From positions 62,001 to 126,000 of the forward strand of contig CAZOSM010000002.1 of assembly GCA_964582715.1 (NCBI GenBank): a DNA stretch of 64,000 nt, given 5' to 3'. Each line of letters opens with the position of its first letter. Positions within the stretch are counted from its first letter, which is position 1. This DNA is from MFZZ01 sp964582715. GTDB lineage: Bacteria; Patescibacteriota; Microgenomatia; UBA1406; GWC2-37-13. Of the stretch, positions 8,028 to 16,514 are shown piece after piece. The notes below the pieces were generated by a model. The model had not been told where the DNA came from, did no database searches, and was given only the letters and a program-made list of their open reading frames with translations. The position numbers and the translations under genes were made by a program.

Positions 8028-8033
8028 TAAAAT
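8028..8033 (+). promoter_or_regulatory. -10 box TAAAAT of rpsB
   Basis: TAAAAT is followed by 8 bases and the rpsB ATG, with no Shine-Dalgarno. Confidence 0.6.
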
Positions 8034-8041
8034 AAAGGCTT

Positions 8042-8782
8042 ATGTTGAACAAAACCCAAATGAATGAAATCGAAAAACTGTTTGAACTAGGAGCACATCT
8101 TGGTCATAAAAAAAGCAGACTCGATCCAAAAGCAAAGAAAAATGTATATAAAATCGAAAATGGAACTTCCATTATTGATCTCACCAAAACTGTAGAACAG
8201 CTCGAAAAAGCAAATAACTTTCTTAAAGAAGCAGCTAAAGAAGGTAAGACCGTACTTGTTGTTGGTACCAAAAAGGTAGCAAGTTCTTTCTTAAAAGAAT
8301 ACTGTGCAGAAAAAAATATTCCCTACATGACAAGTAAATGGCTTCCTGGGATGCTTACAAACTTTGAAACGCTTATTAACAACGTTAAGAAACTCAAGTC
8401 ACTTAAACATGATCGTGATACCGGGGCTTGGGAAAAGCTCGTTAAACACGAAAGGACAGAACACTCAAAAGAAATTTCTAAGCTTGAAAAGCTCTATGGT
8501 GGTCTTGAATCTCTTGAAGCAAAACCAGATATAGTAATAGTTGTTGATCCAAAAAAAGAAAAGAACGCTGTTAAAGAAGCACAAACATTCAAGATTCCTG
8601 TTGTCGCTTTGGTAGATACCAATGCAAATCCAGAAACAATCGATTACCCAGTCGTTGCAAACGATGACGCAGCAGAAGTTGTTGAATACATCATGACTTC
8701 ATTACTTTCTACATTTGCAGATAATTGGCAAGCTCCTAAAAAGAAAGAACCAGTGCAAGCTGTAGAACAAGTAGAAGAGTAA
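8042..8782 (+). CDS. rpsB: 30S ribosomal protein S2
   Basis: Small-subunit protein S2 (246 aa). It shows the N-terminal LFELGAHLGHKKSRLDPK block, IENGTSIIDLTKTVEQL, the segment TKWLPGMLTNFETL written here as SKWLPGMLTNFETL, and PDIVIVVDPKKEKNAVKEA. It lacks a long C-terminal extension beyond a short charged tail. It opens the conserved rpsB-tsf-frr cluster; pyrH, often found between tsf and frr, is absent here. It has a leaderless promoter (TAAAAT plus 8 bases). Confidence 0.95.
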   Translation: MLNKTQMNEIEKLFELGAHLGHKKSRLDPKAKKNVYKIENGTSIIDLTKTVEQLEKANNFLKEAAKEGKTVLVVGTKKVASSFLKEYCAEKNIPYMTSKWLPGMLTNFETLINNVKKLKSLKHDRDTGAWEKLVKHERTEHSKEISKLEKLYGGLESLEAKPDIVIVVDPKKEKNAVKEAQTFKIPVVALVDTNANPETIDYPVVANDDAAEVVEYIMTSLLSTFADNWQAPKKKEPVQAVEQVEE

Positions 8783-8808
8783 GGTAATTATTAATTTGCA
8801 TTATATTT

Positions 8809-9270
8809 ATGGCTATTGATTTCGAACTTCTTAAAAAATTACGTGCAGAAACTGGCGTATCCTTTTCTTTATGTAAAAAAGCACTCGAAGAAACCAATAA
8901 CGATATGACAGCAGCCAAAAAGAAATTAACAGAGTGGGGAATTAAAAAAGCTGCAGATAAAGCAGATCGTGAAGCAGGCCAAGGTGGTATTTTTTCATAC
9001 GTACATCACAATAAAAAAGTTGCAGCTCTTCTTGAACTTCGCTGCGAAACAGACTTTGTTTCTGGAAATAATGAATTTCAACAACTCGGGCAAGAACTTG
9101 CAATGCAAATCGCTTCTGTTCCATCAAAAAACGTTGAAGAGTTTAATGAACAGCCTTATATTCGTGATCCTAAAAAGAATATTAAAGATCTTATACAGGA
9201 TGCAGTCCTTAAGTTTGGCGAAAACATCAAAATTGCCCGTTTTGAAAGATGGGAATTAGGTGAAAAATAA
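8809..9270 (+). CDS. tsf: Elongation factor Ts, short form
   Basis: Nucleotide-exchange factor for EF-Tu. The 153-aa protein has the N-terminal UBA-like domain (LLKKLRAETGVSFSLCKKAL, residues 6-25) and the TDFV-type contact region ELRCETDFVSGNNEF near 77-91. It ends after one core subdomain (QDAVLKFGENIKIARFERWE). E. coli EF-Ts has about 283 aa, so this is a minimal version like those of some thermophiles and reduced genomes. It lies 26 bases after rpsB. A TATAAT box for frr begins just after its stop codon. Confidence 0.92.
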   Translation: MAIDFELLKKLRAETGVSFSLCKKALEETNNDMTAAKKKLTEWGIKKAADKADREAGQGGIFSYVHHNKKVAALLELRCETDFVSGNNEFQQLGQELAMQIASVPSKNVEEFNEQPYIRDPKKNIKDLIQDAVLKFGENIKIARFERWELGEK

Positions 9271-9272
9271 GC

Positions 9273-9278
9273 TATAAT
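9273..9278 (+). promoter_or_regulatory. -10 box TATAAT of frr
   Basis: A consensus TATAAT sits between tsf and frr, 7 bases before the frr ATG. It gives frr its own leaderless start inside the cluster. Confidence 0.65.
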
Positions 9279-9285
9279 AAACTCT

Positions 9286-9843
9286 ATGGATTCACTCATA
9301 CAAGAATTTAAATCTACAACAGAGGAGTGTATTCAAACTGCAAAAGAAGAATTAAAAGGAATTCGTACCGGTCGTGCAAACTCGGGTATGATTGAAAATC
9401 TTCAGATCGAAGCATACGGCGGAACTAAAATGCGGCTTAAAGATATCGCATCTATTTCTACAGAAGGGCCAACTACCTTAGTCATTGTTCCATTTGATCC
9501 CGCCACTATTTCTGATATTGAAAAAGGCATTATGGCATCACCTTTAGGCTTTAATCCACAAACGGAAGGTAATAAAATGTTTATCCGTATTCCACCACTT
9601 TCTGAAGAACAAAGAGCCAAATATACTAAACTTGCCGGACAGATGGTTGAAGATGTCAAAAATATGGTAAGACGCGAGCGTGAAGAAGCACGCAAAAAAA
9701 TTAAAAGAATGGAAGACGCTAAAGAAATAACAGAAGACGATAAATTTAGAGCTGAAAAAGAGATTGATACCATAACCTCCAATGCAACCAATGAGCTTCA
9801 ATCGTTGCGTGAAAAAAAAGAAAAAGAGATAATGGAGGTTTAA
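9286..9843 (+). CDS. frr: Ribosome recycling factor
   Basis: Splits post-termination ribosomes together with EF-G. At 185 aa it matches the family length. Typical blocks are ELKGIRTGRANSGMIENLQIE, YGGTKMRLKDIASIS, IPPLSEEQRAKYTKLAGQM and the helical C-terminus with VRREREEARKKIK. The start at 9286 follows TATAAT by 7 bases. It lies in the usual place after tsf and before the site-2 protease gene. Confidence 0.95.
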   Translation: MDSLIQEFKSTTEECIQTAKEELKGIRTGRANSGMIENLQIEAYGGTKMRLKDIASISTEGPTTLVIVPFDPATISDIEKGIMASPLGFNPQTEGNKMFIRIPPLSEEQRAKYTKLAGQMVEDVKNMVRREREEARKKIKRMEDAKEITEDDKFRAEKEIDTITSNATNELQSLREKKEKEIMEV

Positions 9844-9874
9844 CTTTCCTCATTAATAGTGTTTAATATATATC

Positions 9875-10951
9875 ATGCTCGCTGCAATTACATTTCTTAT
9901 TATTCTTATTATTCTTGTTGTTATTCATGAATTAGGTCATTTTTTTGCTGCCAAAAAGAATGATGTGTATGTAGAAGAGTTTGGAGTTGGCTTTCCGCCT
10001 CGTGCTATTGGTAAGAAATTTGGCGAGACACTCTATAGTCTCAATTGGCTTCCTCTCGGTGGATTTGTAAAACTCTATGGGGAAGAATATCATGAAGAAG
10101 ATAAACTAGAAAAGAAAGCAAAAATCCCTGCTTCTCGAGCATTTGTCAATAAAACGCCACTGCAAAAAGCTATCATCATTACCGCTGGAGTAATTATGAA
10201 CTTTATCCTTGGATGGGTAATTATGTCCTACTTATATACAATCGGAATACCGACACCAGCTGGTGTAACTATTTTAGAAGTTCAAAACAATTCTCCTGCG
10301 CAAGCAGCAGGCTTACAGGAAGGAGATAAATTAGTATCTATTGGGCAAGATGAAGAACGTATAAACATTAAAGCCACATATGAACTTATTAGAGCAACCA
10401 ATAGATACATTGGTGAACAGGTTGACCTTGTAGTAGAAAGAGATGGACAGACTCAACTCGTCTCTTTGGAAGCTCGCGAAAATCCGCCAGCAAACCAAGG
10501 AGCTTTTGGTATTGTGATTAATCAATTGGTAGAAGAAGAAAAACACCCATGGTATACTGCTCCGTGGTATGGCCTTGTGCGAGCTTACGATATGACCCGC
10601 ACTATAGCAGTTGAGATTTTAAAAATTCCTTACCAGCTTATAACTCGTCATAAAACTGATGTTGAGTTCTCGGGGCCAGTTGGTATTGCCCGCGTCGTTG
10701 GAGAGGCTAGAGAATATGGTATTAATCCACTGCTTGAGATTATGGCTCTCTTATCTCTTAATTTAGCAGTCATCAATATTCTTCCATTCCCGGCACTCGA
10801 TGGAGGCAGGCTGGTATTTATTGTCTACGAATGGATTACCAAGAAACGACCAAACCAGAACTTTGAGAGATATATGAATTTGGCTGGTATCATCATTTTG
10901 CTATCACTCAGTGCAGTGATAACGATTTATGATATTATGAAAATTTTCTAA
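9875..10951 (+). CDS. rseP: RIP metalloprotease RseP (site-2 protease)
   Basis: Intramembrane zinc protease that cleaves membrane-bound regulators or signal-peptide remnants. The 358-aa protein has the metal motif VIHELGHF in the first membrane helix (about residues 16-24), a single PDZ domain (about 125-200, NNSPAQAAGLQEGDKLVS), and the third metal ligand in NILPFPALDGGRL (about 305-315). It has four hydrophobic segments. One PDZ rather than the two of E. coli RseP is normal for Gram-positive-like members. The regulated substrate (anti-sigma factor) is not encoded in this window. Confidence 0.92.
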   Translation: MLAAITFLIILIILVVIHELGHFFAAKKNDVYVEEFGVGFPPRAIGKKFGETLYSLNWLPLGGFVKLYGEEYHEEDKLEKKAKIPASRAFVNKTPLQKAIIITAGVIMNFILGWVIMSYLYTIGIPTPAGVTILEVQNNSPAQAAGLQEGDKLVSIGQDEERINIKATYELIRATNRYIGEQVDLVVERDGQTQLVSLEARENPPANQGAFGIVINQLVEEEKHPWYTAPWYGLVRAYDMTRTIAVEILKIPYQLITRHKTDVEFSGPVGIARVVGEAREYGINPLLEIMALLSLNLAVINILPFPALDGGRLVFIVYEWITKKRPNQNFERYMNLAGIIILLSLSAVITIYDIMKIF

Positions 10952-10980
10952 ATATATTTAAAGCTAAAGTATTCCTTTCA

Positions 10981-11102
10981 ACAAATAAGCTCGAAAGTCC
11001 GTTGGCACGCTTGAACGTAACTTTGTATCAAAGGACTTTCGCGCAGTGAGCAAACGAGTTAGCATGTGAGATTTTATCTGAGTTAGGCGAACGTTTATTT
11101 GT
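10981..11102. other. Structured intergenic element (122 bp)
   Basis: The space between rseP and the kinase gene holds nested inverted repeats: outer arms ACAAATAA / TTATTTGT and an inner 9-bp pair CGAAAGTCC (10992-11000) / GGACTTTCG (11033-11041). It also contains GAGCAAACGAG. The size and plan resemble the element at 37383-37501. There is no ORF of note. It could be an RNA, a mobile palindrome or a relic. Confidence 0.45.
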
Positions 11103-11121
11103 GAAAGGATATACGAAGCTG

Positions 11122-11127
11122 TATAAT
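11122..11127 (+). promoter_or_regulatory. -10 box TATAAT, leaderless
   Basis: TATAAT plus 6 bases precedes the ATG at 11134. This makes 11134, not the upstream in-frame GTG at 11101, the start of the kinase gene. Confidence 0.65.
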
Positions 11128-11133
11128 ACTACA

Positions 11134-11676
11134 ATGAAGCTTAACTTTAATAATATAACTATCTCTGGGGGAGTAGCCGTAGGTAAAAACACACTCCTAG
11201 ATAACCTCAAACCAATCCTTGAACCAGACGGCTGGCACTTCACATCTGGTGGAAAAATTCTCCGCGACTTTACAAAAGAATATGTTCAACCTCTTGCCTC
11301 CTTAGCAGATGATGATTTTCATAAAAAACTAGATGAACGTACCATGAACTTGCTTGAAGAAGGCCATTACGTAATAGAGGCATGGCTTGCCGGATTTATG
11401 TCACGCGAACGTACAGATACCTTGCGTATTCTTCTTACCTGTTCAAATGATGCACTCCGTATTGACAGAGTAGCAAATCGTGATAAAGTTACTATAGACC
11501 AGGCAAAAGAATATATCAAAGAACGAGAAGGTAATAATATTAAAGAATGGAAACGAATCTATGGTGATCATGATTTCTTTAATCCAGAGTATTATCATTT
11601 AGTAGTAGATACATATTCATTTGGACCTCAAGAGACAGCTGAGAAAGTATTAGCATTACTTGGTTATAAAAAATAA
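11134..11676 (+). CDS. Cytidylate kinase-like P-loop kinase
   Basis: This 180-aa protein begins with a P-loop, ISGGVAVGKNTLL (residues 9-21), in which Asn follows the GK lysine where Ser/Thr is usual. The rest follows the short, archaeal-type cytidylate kinase pattern (Cytidylate_kin2): GWHFTSGGKILRDF, VIEAWLAGFM and RVANRDKVTIDQAKEYIKERE. It probably phosphorylates CMP/dCMP, but related small kinases act on other nucleotides. It is followed after 1 base by the DUF4342 gene and probably co-transcribed. Confidence 0.75.
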   Translation: MKLNFNNITISGGVAVGKNTLLDNLKPILEPDGWHFTSGGKILRDFTKEYVQPLASLADDDFHKKLDERTMNLLEEGHYVIEAWLAGFMSRERTDTLRILLTCSNDALRIDRVANRDKVTIDQAKEYIKEREGNNIKEWKRIYGDHDFFNPEYYHLVVDTYSFGPQETAEKVLALLGYKK

Positions 11677-11677
11677 T

Positions 11678-11959
11678 ATGGCACAGGAAACATTTACAGA
11701 AACAATGAAAGTAACGGGGGAGACATTACTTGATACCGTAAAGAAACTTCTTCATGAAGGTAATGTGAGAAAGATTACTATTTTTGATAAAACTGGCAAG
11801 AAAGTATTTGATTTTCCACTCAATTTTGGTGTAGTAGGCTTCCTTATATCTGCACCACTTACTGCACTTGCAGCTCTCATAGTGCTTGCGAAAGAATATA
11901 CTCTGAAAATAGAAAGAGAAGGAGAAAAAAATACAAAGACGAAAGCTTCAAAAAAATAA
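11678..11959 (+). CDS. DUF4342 protein
   Basis: This 93-aa protein has the DUF4342 pattern: TETMKVTGETLLDTVKKLL, HEGNVRKITIFDKTGK, FDFPLNFGVVGFL, then one hydrophobic segment (about residues 50-72) and a Lys-rich tail. It is probably a small membrane-associated protein of unknown role. ATG 11678 is preferred over 11660 because it lies directly after the kinase stop codon and begins the conserved part. Confidence 0.75.
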   Translation: MAQETFTETMKVTGETLLDTVKKLLHEGNVRKITIFDKTGKKVFDFPLNFGVVGFLISAPLTALAALIVLAKEYTLKIEREGEKNTKTKASKK

Positions 11960-11994
11960 TACTCACTGCTTATTACTCGCTTCTATTTCTGTGG

Positions 11995-12000
11995 TACAAT
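11995..12000 (+). promoter_or_regulatory. -10 box TACAAT of proS
   Basis: TACAAT is followed by 10 bases and the proS ATG at 12011. No Shine-Dalgarno is visible. Confidence 0.5.
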
Positions 12001-12010
12001 AACTTCAACT

Positions 12011-13738
12011 ATGTTATTCTCACAGCTCTTTCCTAAACCAATAAAAAACGGTAAGAAATATGATTCACCCAATGCAACATTCCTCATAAATGGTGGATTT
12101 ATTGATCAAGTCATGGCTGGAGTATATACATTCCTTCCTCTCGGTCAACGAGTACTCGCTAAAATTGAGAATATAGTTCGGCAAGAGATGGATAAAATCG
12201 GACAGGAAGTTTTTATGCCAGCTATTGTACCTACCAAATTATGGGAAGATACGAACCGAATTAATACTATTGATGTATTATTTCAGGTGACAGGTGCCAA
12301 TAAACCTTCCAGAACAAGAAATGATGCAACCTACATCTTAAACTGTACCCATGAAGATGTAATAACTCCAATGGTTAAAAAGTTTAATACGAGTTATAAA
12401 GACTTTCCATTTTCCCTATATCAGATCCAAACAAAATTCCGTAATGAACCTCGTGCTAAATCGGGTATTTTACGAGGCCGTGAATTCCGAATGAAGGATT
12501 TATATAGTTTCCACACCTCAGAAGAAAATTTACTCAAATATTACCATGACGAAGCAAAGCCAGCATATGTAGAAATCTTTAAAAAACTCGGATTGGGAGA
12601 ACATACAGTTATTGCGCTTGCATCTGGTGGAGATTTTACAGAAAACTTCTCCCATGAGTTTCAGACAATCTGTGACGCAGGAGAAGATACCTTGTTTTAT
12701 TCCAAAAAGACAGATACCTACTACAATCGGGAAGTAGCTCCAAGCCGTGCCCCTACACTAAATGAAAATGACACAGAAATGAAGCCTTTACAAGATGTTG
12801 AAACAAAAGGAATTACAGGAGTAGAAGAATTGGTCAAACATATGAAAGTACCAATAGAAAAAACTGTTAAAACCATGCTGTACGAAAATGATCGAAGTGA
12901 GGTCATTGCTGCTGCCGTGCGAGGAGATTATGACATTAATGAGAATAAGCTAAGAAAAGTAACAGGTTCCAAAAAAATCTGGCTCGCTTCACCTGAGGTG
13001 GTTAAGACTGCAACTGGTGCAGAACTTGGCTATGCTGGTATTTTAAATTTAAGTAAAGATGTAAAGATAGTTGTTGATGATGCACTTAAAGAACTAAAGA
13101 ACTTTGAGATGGGAGCAAATCGCACCAACTACCATTCGATCAATGTAAACTGGGGACGGGACCTTCCAGAACCAGACCAGTTTTATGACATTAAAGTCGC
13201 AAAAGAAGGCGATCTTGATCCAGAAGATGGAAAAGAGTATCAGGTTTATACAGCAGCCGAAGTCGGAAATATTTTTCCATTAAATACAAAGTTCTCCGAT
13301 GCTCTAAACTATACCTACACCGATGAAAACGGTGAACAACAGATTGTATATATGGGTTCTTATGGAATCGGAACTTCTCGTGTTATGGGAGTATTGGTGG
13401 AAAAATTCCACGATGATAAAGGGATTATCTGGCCGATACAGGTAGCACCATTTCATGTGCATCTGGTTGGGATAGATATGGTAGATAAGGAAATCAAAAA
13501 GAAAGCTCAGGATATATACGAAAAGCTACAAAAAGAAGGCATTGAAGTCCTTTTTGATGATAGAGTTGATGTCAGTCCTGGAGCTAAGTTTGGTGACGCA
13601 GACCTTATTGGTATCCCAATCCGATTAGTCGTTTCAAAACGAACAGGAGATAAAATCGAGTTTAAAATGAGACAAGAAAAAGATTCTGAACTTTTGAATT
13701 ATGATGAGGTTTTAAAGAAAATTAAAAAATTAATGTAA
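12011..13738 (+). CDS. proS: Prolyl-tRNA synthetase, bacterial type
   Basis: Class II synthetase charging tRNA-Pro. The 575-aa protein has the N-terminal catalytic half (GVYTFLPLGQRVLAKIE, TKFRNEPRAKSGILRGREF), a YbaK-like editing insertion between about 230 and 390 (VKTMLYENDRSEVIAAAVRG, EMGANRTNYHSINVNWGRD), motif 3 (GSYGIGTSRVMGVLVE) and the anticodon-binding domain (DDRVDVSPGAKFGDADLIG). It matches the usual bacterial length of about 570 aa. A cognate tRNA-Pro(CGG) gene lies at 23152. Confidence 0.95.
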   Translation: MLFSQLFPKPIKNGKKYDSPNATFLINGGFIDQVMAGVYTFLPLGQRVLAKIENIVRQEMDKIGQEVFMPAIVPTKLWEDTNRINTIDVLFQVTGANKPSRTRNDATYILNCTHEDVITPMVKKFNTSYKDFPFSLYQIQTKFRNEPRAKSGILRGREFRMKDLYSFHTSEENLLKYYHDEAKPAYVEIFKKLGLGEHTVIALASGGDFTENFSHEFQTICDAGEDTLFYSKKTDTYYNREVAPSRAPTLNENDTEMKPLQDVETKGITGVEELVKHMKVPIEKTVKTMLYENDRSEVIAAAVRGDYDINENKLRKVTGSKKIWLASPEVVKTATGAELGYAGILNLSKDVKIVVDDALKELKNFEMGANRTNYHSINVNWGRDLPEPDQFYDIKVAKEGDLDPEDGKEYQVYTAAEVGNIFPLNTKFSDALNYTYTDENGEQQIVYMGSYGIGTSRVMGVLVEKFHDDKGIIWPIQVAPFHVHLVGIDMVDKEIKKKAQDIYEKLQKEGIEVLFDDRVDVSPGAKFGDADLIGIPIRLVVSKRTGDKIEFKMRQEKDSELLNYDEVLKKIKKLM

Positions 13739-13746
13739 TTACTGAG

Positions 13747-13816
13747 CGAAGATACCTTTGTGAGTGAATGGCTTGGGTCCTCCGAGGGATGAAGCCGAAC
13801 GAACAAAACGGTATCG
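13747..13816. other. Structured intergenic element between proS and the DHH-like gene
   Basis: Inverted repeats GATACC (13751-13756) / GGTATC (13810-13815) enclose GGCTT / AAGCC (13770-13796). A third hairpin, ATCCT / AGGAT, follows at about 13831-13851. The region is more GC-rich than its surroundings and carries no convincing ORF. Confidence 0.4.
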
Positions 13817-13863
13817 AGCGATATTACTAAAATCCTGAAACGAGTTAAGGATGACTTAAACTT

Positions 13864-14709
13864 ATGACAAATAAAACAAAACTTATCGTAACCCACATTT
13901 CACCAGATCTGGACGCAATTGGCAGTTCATGGCTTATCAAGAGATATTTACCCGATTGGGAAAGTGCTGAACATGATTTTGTCCCAGCAGGTCAAACTCT
14001 AAACAATATGCCTCCAGATGCAGATCCCAATATTATTCATGTAGATACTGGCCTGGGTCGCTTTGATCATCATCAGCTTTCAGAAAAAACTTCTGCAACT
14101 AAACGGGTGTTTGATTACTTGGCAGGAGAAGGATATGTTAAAGAGCGGGATTTACTTGCCCTAGAATACATGGTAGGTTTTATTACTCAAATCGATAACT
14201 TTGGTGAAGTAGACTTTGAAGACCCCAATAATATTCGCTATAACTTTTGTTTACATGAATTTATTTATCCACTTCGAGGCCAACTCACCAGTGATACTGA
14301 GCTTGTAAGCATGGTATTTCTGATCCTTGATAGTATTTTATTTACTGTAAAAAATAGTTTAAAAGCCCAGGAAGAAATTAAAGAAGGATTGGTCCTGAAG
14401 ACTAAATTCGGAAAAACACTTTTCATGGAAACAAAAAATGAAGCTGCTATTAAGTATGCACTCAAAGAAGGATTCGAAGTCGTGGTACGAAAAGACCCAG
14501 ATACGGGCCATGTGCGTATTAAAACGCAACCTAAAGATGGATATGATCTGACTCCACTCTATGAAAAAATTATGGGGATTGAACCAGAAGCAAGCTGGTT
14601 TTTGCATGCTTCAAAACACATGCTGCTTAATGGGTCATCAAAAGCACCAGATTCTGTGGCGTCAAAGCTTTCTCTACAGCGCCTCATTGAAATACTTAAG
14701 GAAATGTAA
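13864..14709 (+). CDS. DHH/MYG1-like phosphoesterase-type protein
   Basis: This 281-aa protein starts with THISPDLDAIGSSWLIKRY (residues 9-27), the DxD motif of DHH-type phosphoesterases. It continues with HVDTGLGRFDHHQ near 60-72, the DHH-like metal motif also seen in MYG1-type proteins. A long helical middle and a beta C-terminus without a clear DHHA1 GGGH motif follow. It may be a metal-dependent phosphoesterase/nuclease; the substrate is unknown. It is preceded by a structured element and followed by the rpsU-ybeY pair. Confidence 0.7.
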   Translation: MTNKTKLIVTHISPDLDAIGSSWLIKRYLPDWESAEHDFVPAGQTLNNMPPDADPNIIHVDTGLGRFDHHQLSEKTSATKRVFDYLAGEGYVKERDLLALEYMVGFITQIDNFGEVDFEDPNNIRYNFCLHEFIYPLRGQLTSDTELVSMVFLILDSILFTVKNSLKAQEEIKEGLVLKTKFGKTLFMETKNEAAIKYALKEGFEVVVRKDPDTGHVRIKTQPKDGYDLTPLYEKIMGIEPEASWFLHASKHMLLNGSSKAPDSVASKLSLQRLIEILKEM

Positions 14710-14820
14710 TACAATATCCTTGCTTGGTTCTTAGATAAAAGTTAAGAGATTATAAACATCTTCTCTTATCTATAAACCTATAACTATAAATTATGAATAT
14801 AAGGGGAGGTGCCCTCATTA

Positions 14821-15000
14821 ATGGTTGTTGTTAAAAAGAAAAAAGGAGAAAATAAAGATAATATCTTTAAAAAATTCACTAAACTCTTTATAGAAGGAGA
14901 GATTGTAGATGAAGTCCGCAACAGACAATACTACAAAAGACCTTCTCAGGTAGAAAAAGAGAAGAAGAAAGAACGCGAAAAAAATAGAAAACGTAGATAA
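14821..15000 (+). CDS. rpsU: 30S ribosomal protein S21
   Basis: This 59-aa basic protein has the bS21 pattern: VVVKKKKGENKDNIFKKF, then EVRNRQYYKRPSQVEKEKKK and a Lys/Arg-rich tail. The start at 14821 is decided by the strong Shine-Dalgarno GGGGAGGTG at 14803-14811, 9 bases upstream; an in-frame GTG at 14809 lies inside that site. It is one of the few housekeeping genes here with a clear Shine-Dalgarno. The leader carries an imperfect hairpin (AAGAGA / TCTCTT). It is followed after 1 base by ybeY. Confidence 0.88.
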   Translation: MVVVKKKKGENKDNIFKKFTKLFIEGEIVDEVRNRQYYKRPSQVEKEKKKEREKNRKRR

Positions 15001-15001
15001 T

Positions 15002-15352
15002 ATGATAAATATATTTAGTTCATCTCGATATAAGGTAGATAAAAAAGCTATTTCAACGTTTGCTCAAAGCATTCTCGACAAGTATCATGCAACCAATTTG
15101 GCTGCAGTGAATATTGTGTTTGTGGGTAAAAGAAAGATGCGTGATATAGCAAATACATATAAGAATGAAGATGTAGCTCTTCCTGTGCTTTCATTCCCGT
15201 ACCAGAATGATAGGAAAAATACAGAGAATGTTATTGGTGAAGTTCTCATATGCTATCCTCAGGCTGTTCTTCTTGCAGCTGAACGCGAAAAGAAAGTGGA
15301 AGATATGATGAAGCAACTTATTGAGCATGGCATTCAGAACCTATACAAGTAA
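15002..15352 (+). CDS. ybeY: YbeY-like endoribonuclease, C-terminally truncated
   Basis: YbeY matures 16S rRNA and needs the zinc motif HGxLHLxGxDH. This 116-aa homologue keeps the preceding blocks (NIVFVGKRKMRDIANTYKNED, VLSFPYQNDR, IGEVLICYPQAV) and the helix LIEHGIQNLYK. It stops at the point where the second and third histidines should occur, so only one zinc His remains. The reading frame ends cleanly in TAA and no continuation is seen downstream. The catalytic role is doubtful; a ribosome-binding role is possible. Its position after rpsU fits rRNA/ribosome assembly. Confidence 0.72.
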   Translation: MINIFSSSRYKVDKKAISTFAQSILDKYHATNLAAVNIVFVGKRKMRDIANTYKNEDVALPVLSFPYQNDRKNTENVIGEVLICYPQAVLLAAEREKKVEDMMKQLIEHGIQNLYK

Positions 15353-15354
15353 TT

Positions 15355-15415
15355 TCCAATTCCTAATTACTAGCTACCAATCAATAAAGAACATCTTATT
15401 TTTTGGAAATTAGCA
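15355..15415. other. Inverted repeat between ybeY and dnaX
   Basis: TAATTTCCAA and TTGGAAATTA form perfect 10-bp arms about 40 bases apart in an 84-base gap, with a T-run before the right arm. It may act as a bidirectional transcript end; no gene is visible. Confidence 0.4.
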
Positions 15416-15436
15416 GTTTGACATTTCATTTATTAA

Positions 15437-16486
15437 ATGTACTATCTAACTCACAGACCTCGTACTATTACGGAACTTGATAATACCCAGGTACGAGAGA
15501 AAATGAATAATATACTCTCATCAAAACACATCCCTCATGCAATGCTTTTTGTGGGACCTAAAGGAATGGGTAAAACCTCTACTGCCCGTATTGTTGCAAA
15601 AGCTCTAAATTGTTTGGAAAATACATTTTCTGGAAAAGGAAAGTCGTTTGAACCTTGTAATACCTGTAACAACTGTATAACAATAGATACAGGTTCTTCC
15701 CCTGATGTAGTAGAGCAGGATGCAGCTTCAAACAGAGGGATTGACGAAGTTCGAAAAATTATTAAGGAATCTGCATTTGCTCCAATGACTGGCAGGTATA
15801 GAATCTATATCATCGATGAAGCGCACATGATCACACAGGATGCTTTTAATGCACTTCTTAAAACGTTAGAAGAACCACCGAAAACAGTTGTATTTATTCT
15901 CGCGACCACAAACGAAGAAAAACTTCCGACAACAATTATATCGCGTTGTGTACGTATTCCGTTTGGTCATGCAGAAAAGCAGGATATTGAACATATGTTA
16001 GACAGGATTGCAGAAAAAGAAAAGATCAAGCTTTCAGATGAAATGAAAACTCTTATTTCGACATATAGTGATAATTCATTTAGAGATGCTTCAAAATTAT
16101 TTGAAGAATTGGTGATTCAGGATAAACTTACCATTGAAGATGCAGAAGGATATTTAGGAATTAGAGCAAAGCAGAATATGCTGGCAATTATGCAATCCGG
16201 GGATTTAAAAGATACACTCCAATGGATTGAAGATTTTATCGAGAATGGAGGAAATATAAAACGAGCTATGGAAGATATGCTTCAGACATTAAAAAAACAA
16301 CTTCTTTTGAAAAGTAAGGTTGTAACAGACCAGCCAGATTTAGGATACTCCTTAAGCGATATTACTTTGCTCATGAAACTTCTTCATGAGGCATATACTA
16401 ATCTAAGATTTTCTCCCGTTGAGTCTCTTCCCCTTGAGATTGCAGTTGTTGAGTTTTATAATCTAAGGAAGCAAGATAAAAGCTAA
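15437..16486 (+). CDS. dnaX: DNA polymerase III subunit gamma/tau
   Basis: Clamp-loader ATPase. The 349-aa protein has Walker A FVGPKGMGKTSTAR (about residues 37-50), the zinc module with CNTCNNC, VEQDAASNRGIDEVR, Walker B YIIDEAHMIT, the conserved NALLKTLEEPP and the SRC motif (TIISRCVRI). It ends after domain III, so only a gamma-like form without the long tau tail exists. No programmed-frameshift slippery run is obvious. ybaB follows 28 bases later, the classic dnaX-ybaB-recR order except that recR is elsewhere (19337). Confidence 0.93.
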   Translation: MYYLTHRPRTITELDNTQVREKMNNILSSKHIPHAMLFVGPKGMGKTSTARIVAKALNCLENTFSGKGKSFEPCNTCNNCITIDTGSSPDVVEQDAASNRGIDEVRKIIKESAFAPMTGRYRIYIIDEAHMITQDAFNALLKTLEEPPKTVVFILATTNEEKLPTTIISRCVRIPFGHAEKQDIEHMLDRIAEKEKIKLSDEMKTLISTYSDNSFRDASKLFEELVIQDKLTIEDAEGYLGIRAKQNMLAIMQSGDLKDTLQWIEDFIENGGNIKRAMEDMLQTLKKQLLLKSKVVTDQPDLGYSLSDITLLMKLLHEAYTNLRFSPVESLPLEIAVVEFYNLRKQDKS

Positions 16487-16501
16487 TCGGAAATTAAAAA
16501 T

Positions 16502-16507
16502 TTTAAT
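16502..16507 (+). promoter_or_regulatory. -10-like TTTAAT before ybaB
   Basis: TTTAAT plus 7 bases precedes the ybaB ATG at 16515. It is weaker than the others because the region is simply AT-rich. Confidence 0.35.
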
Positions 16508-16514
16508 TATATAT

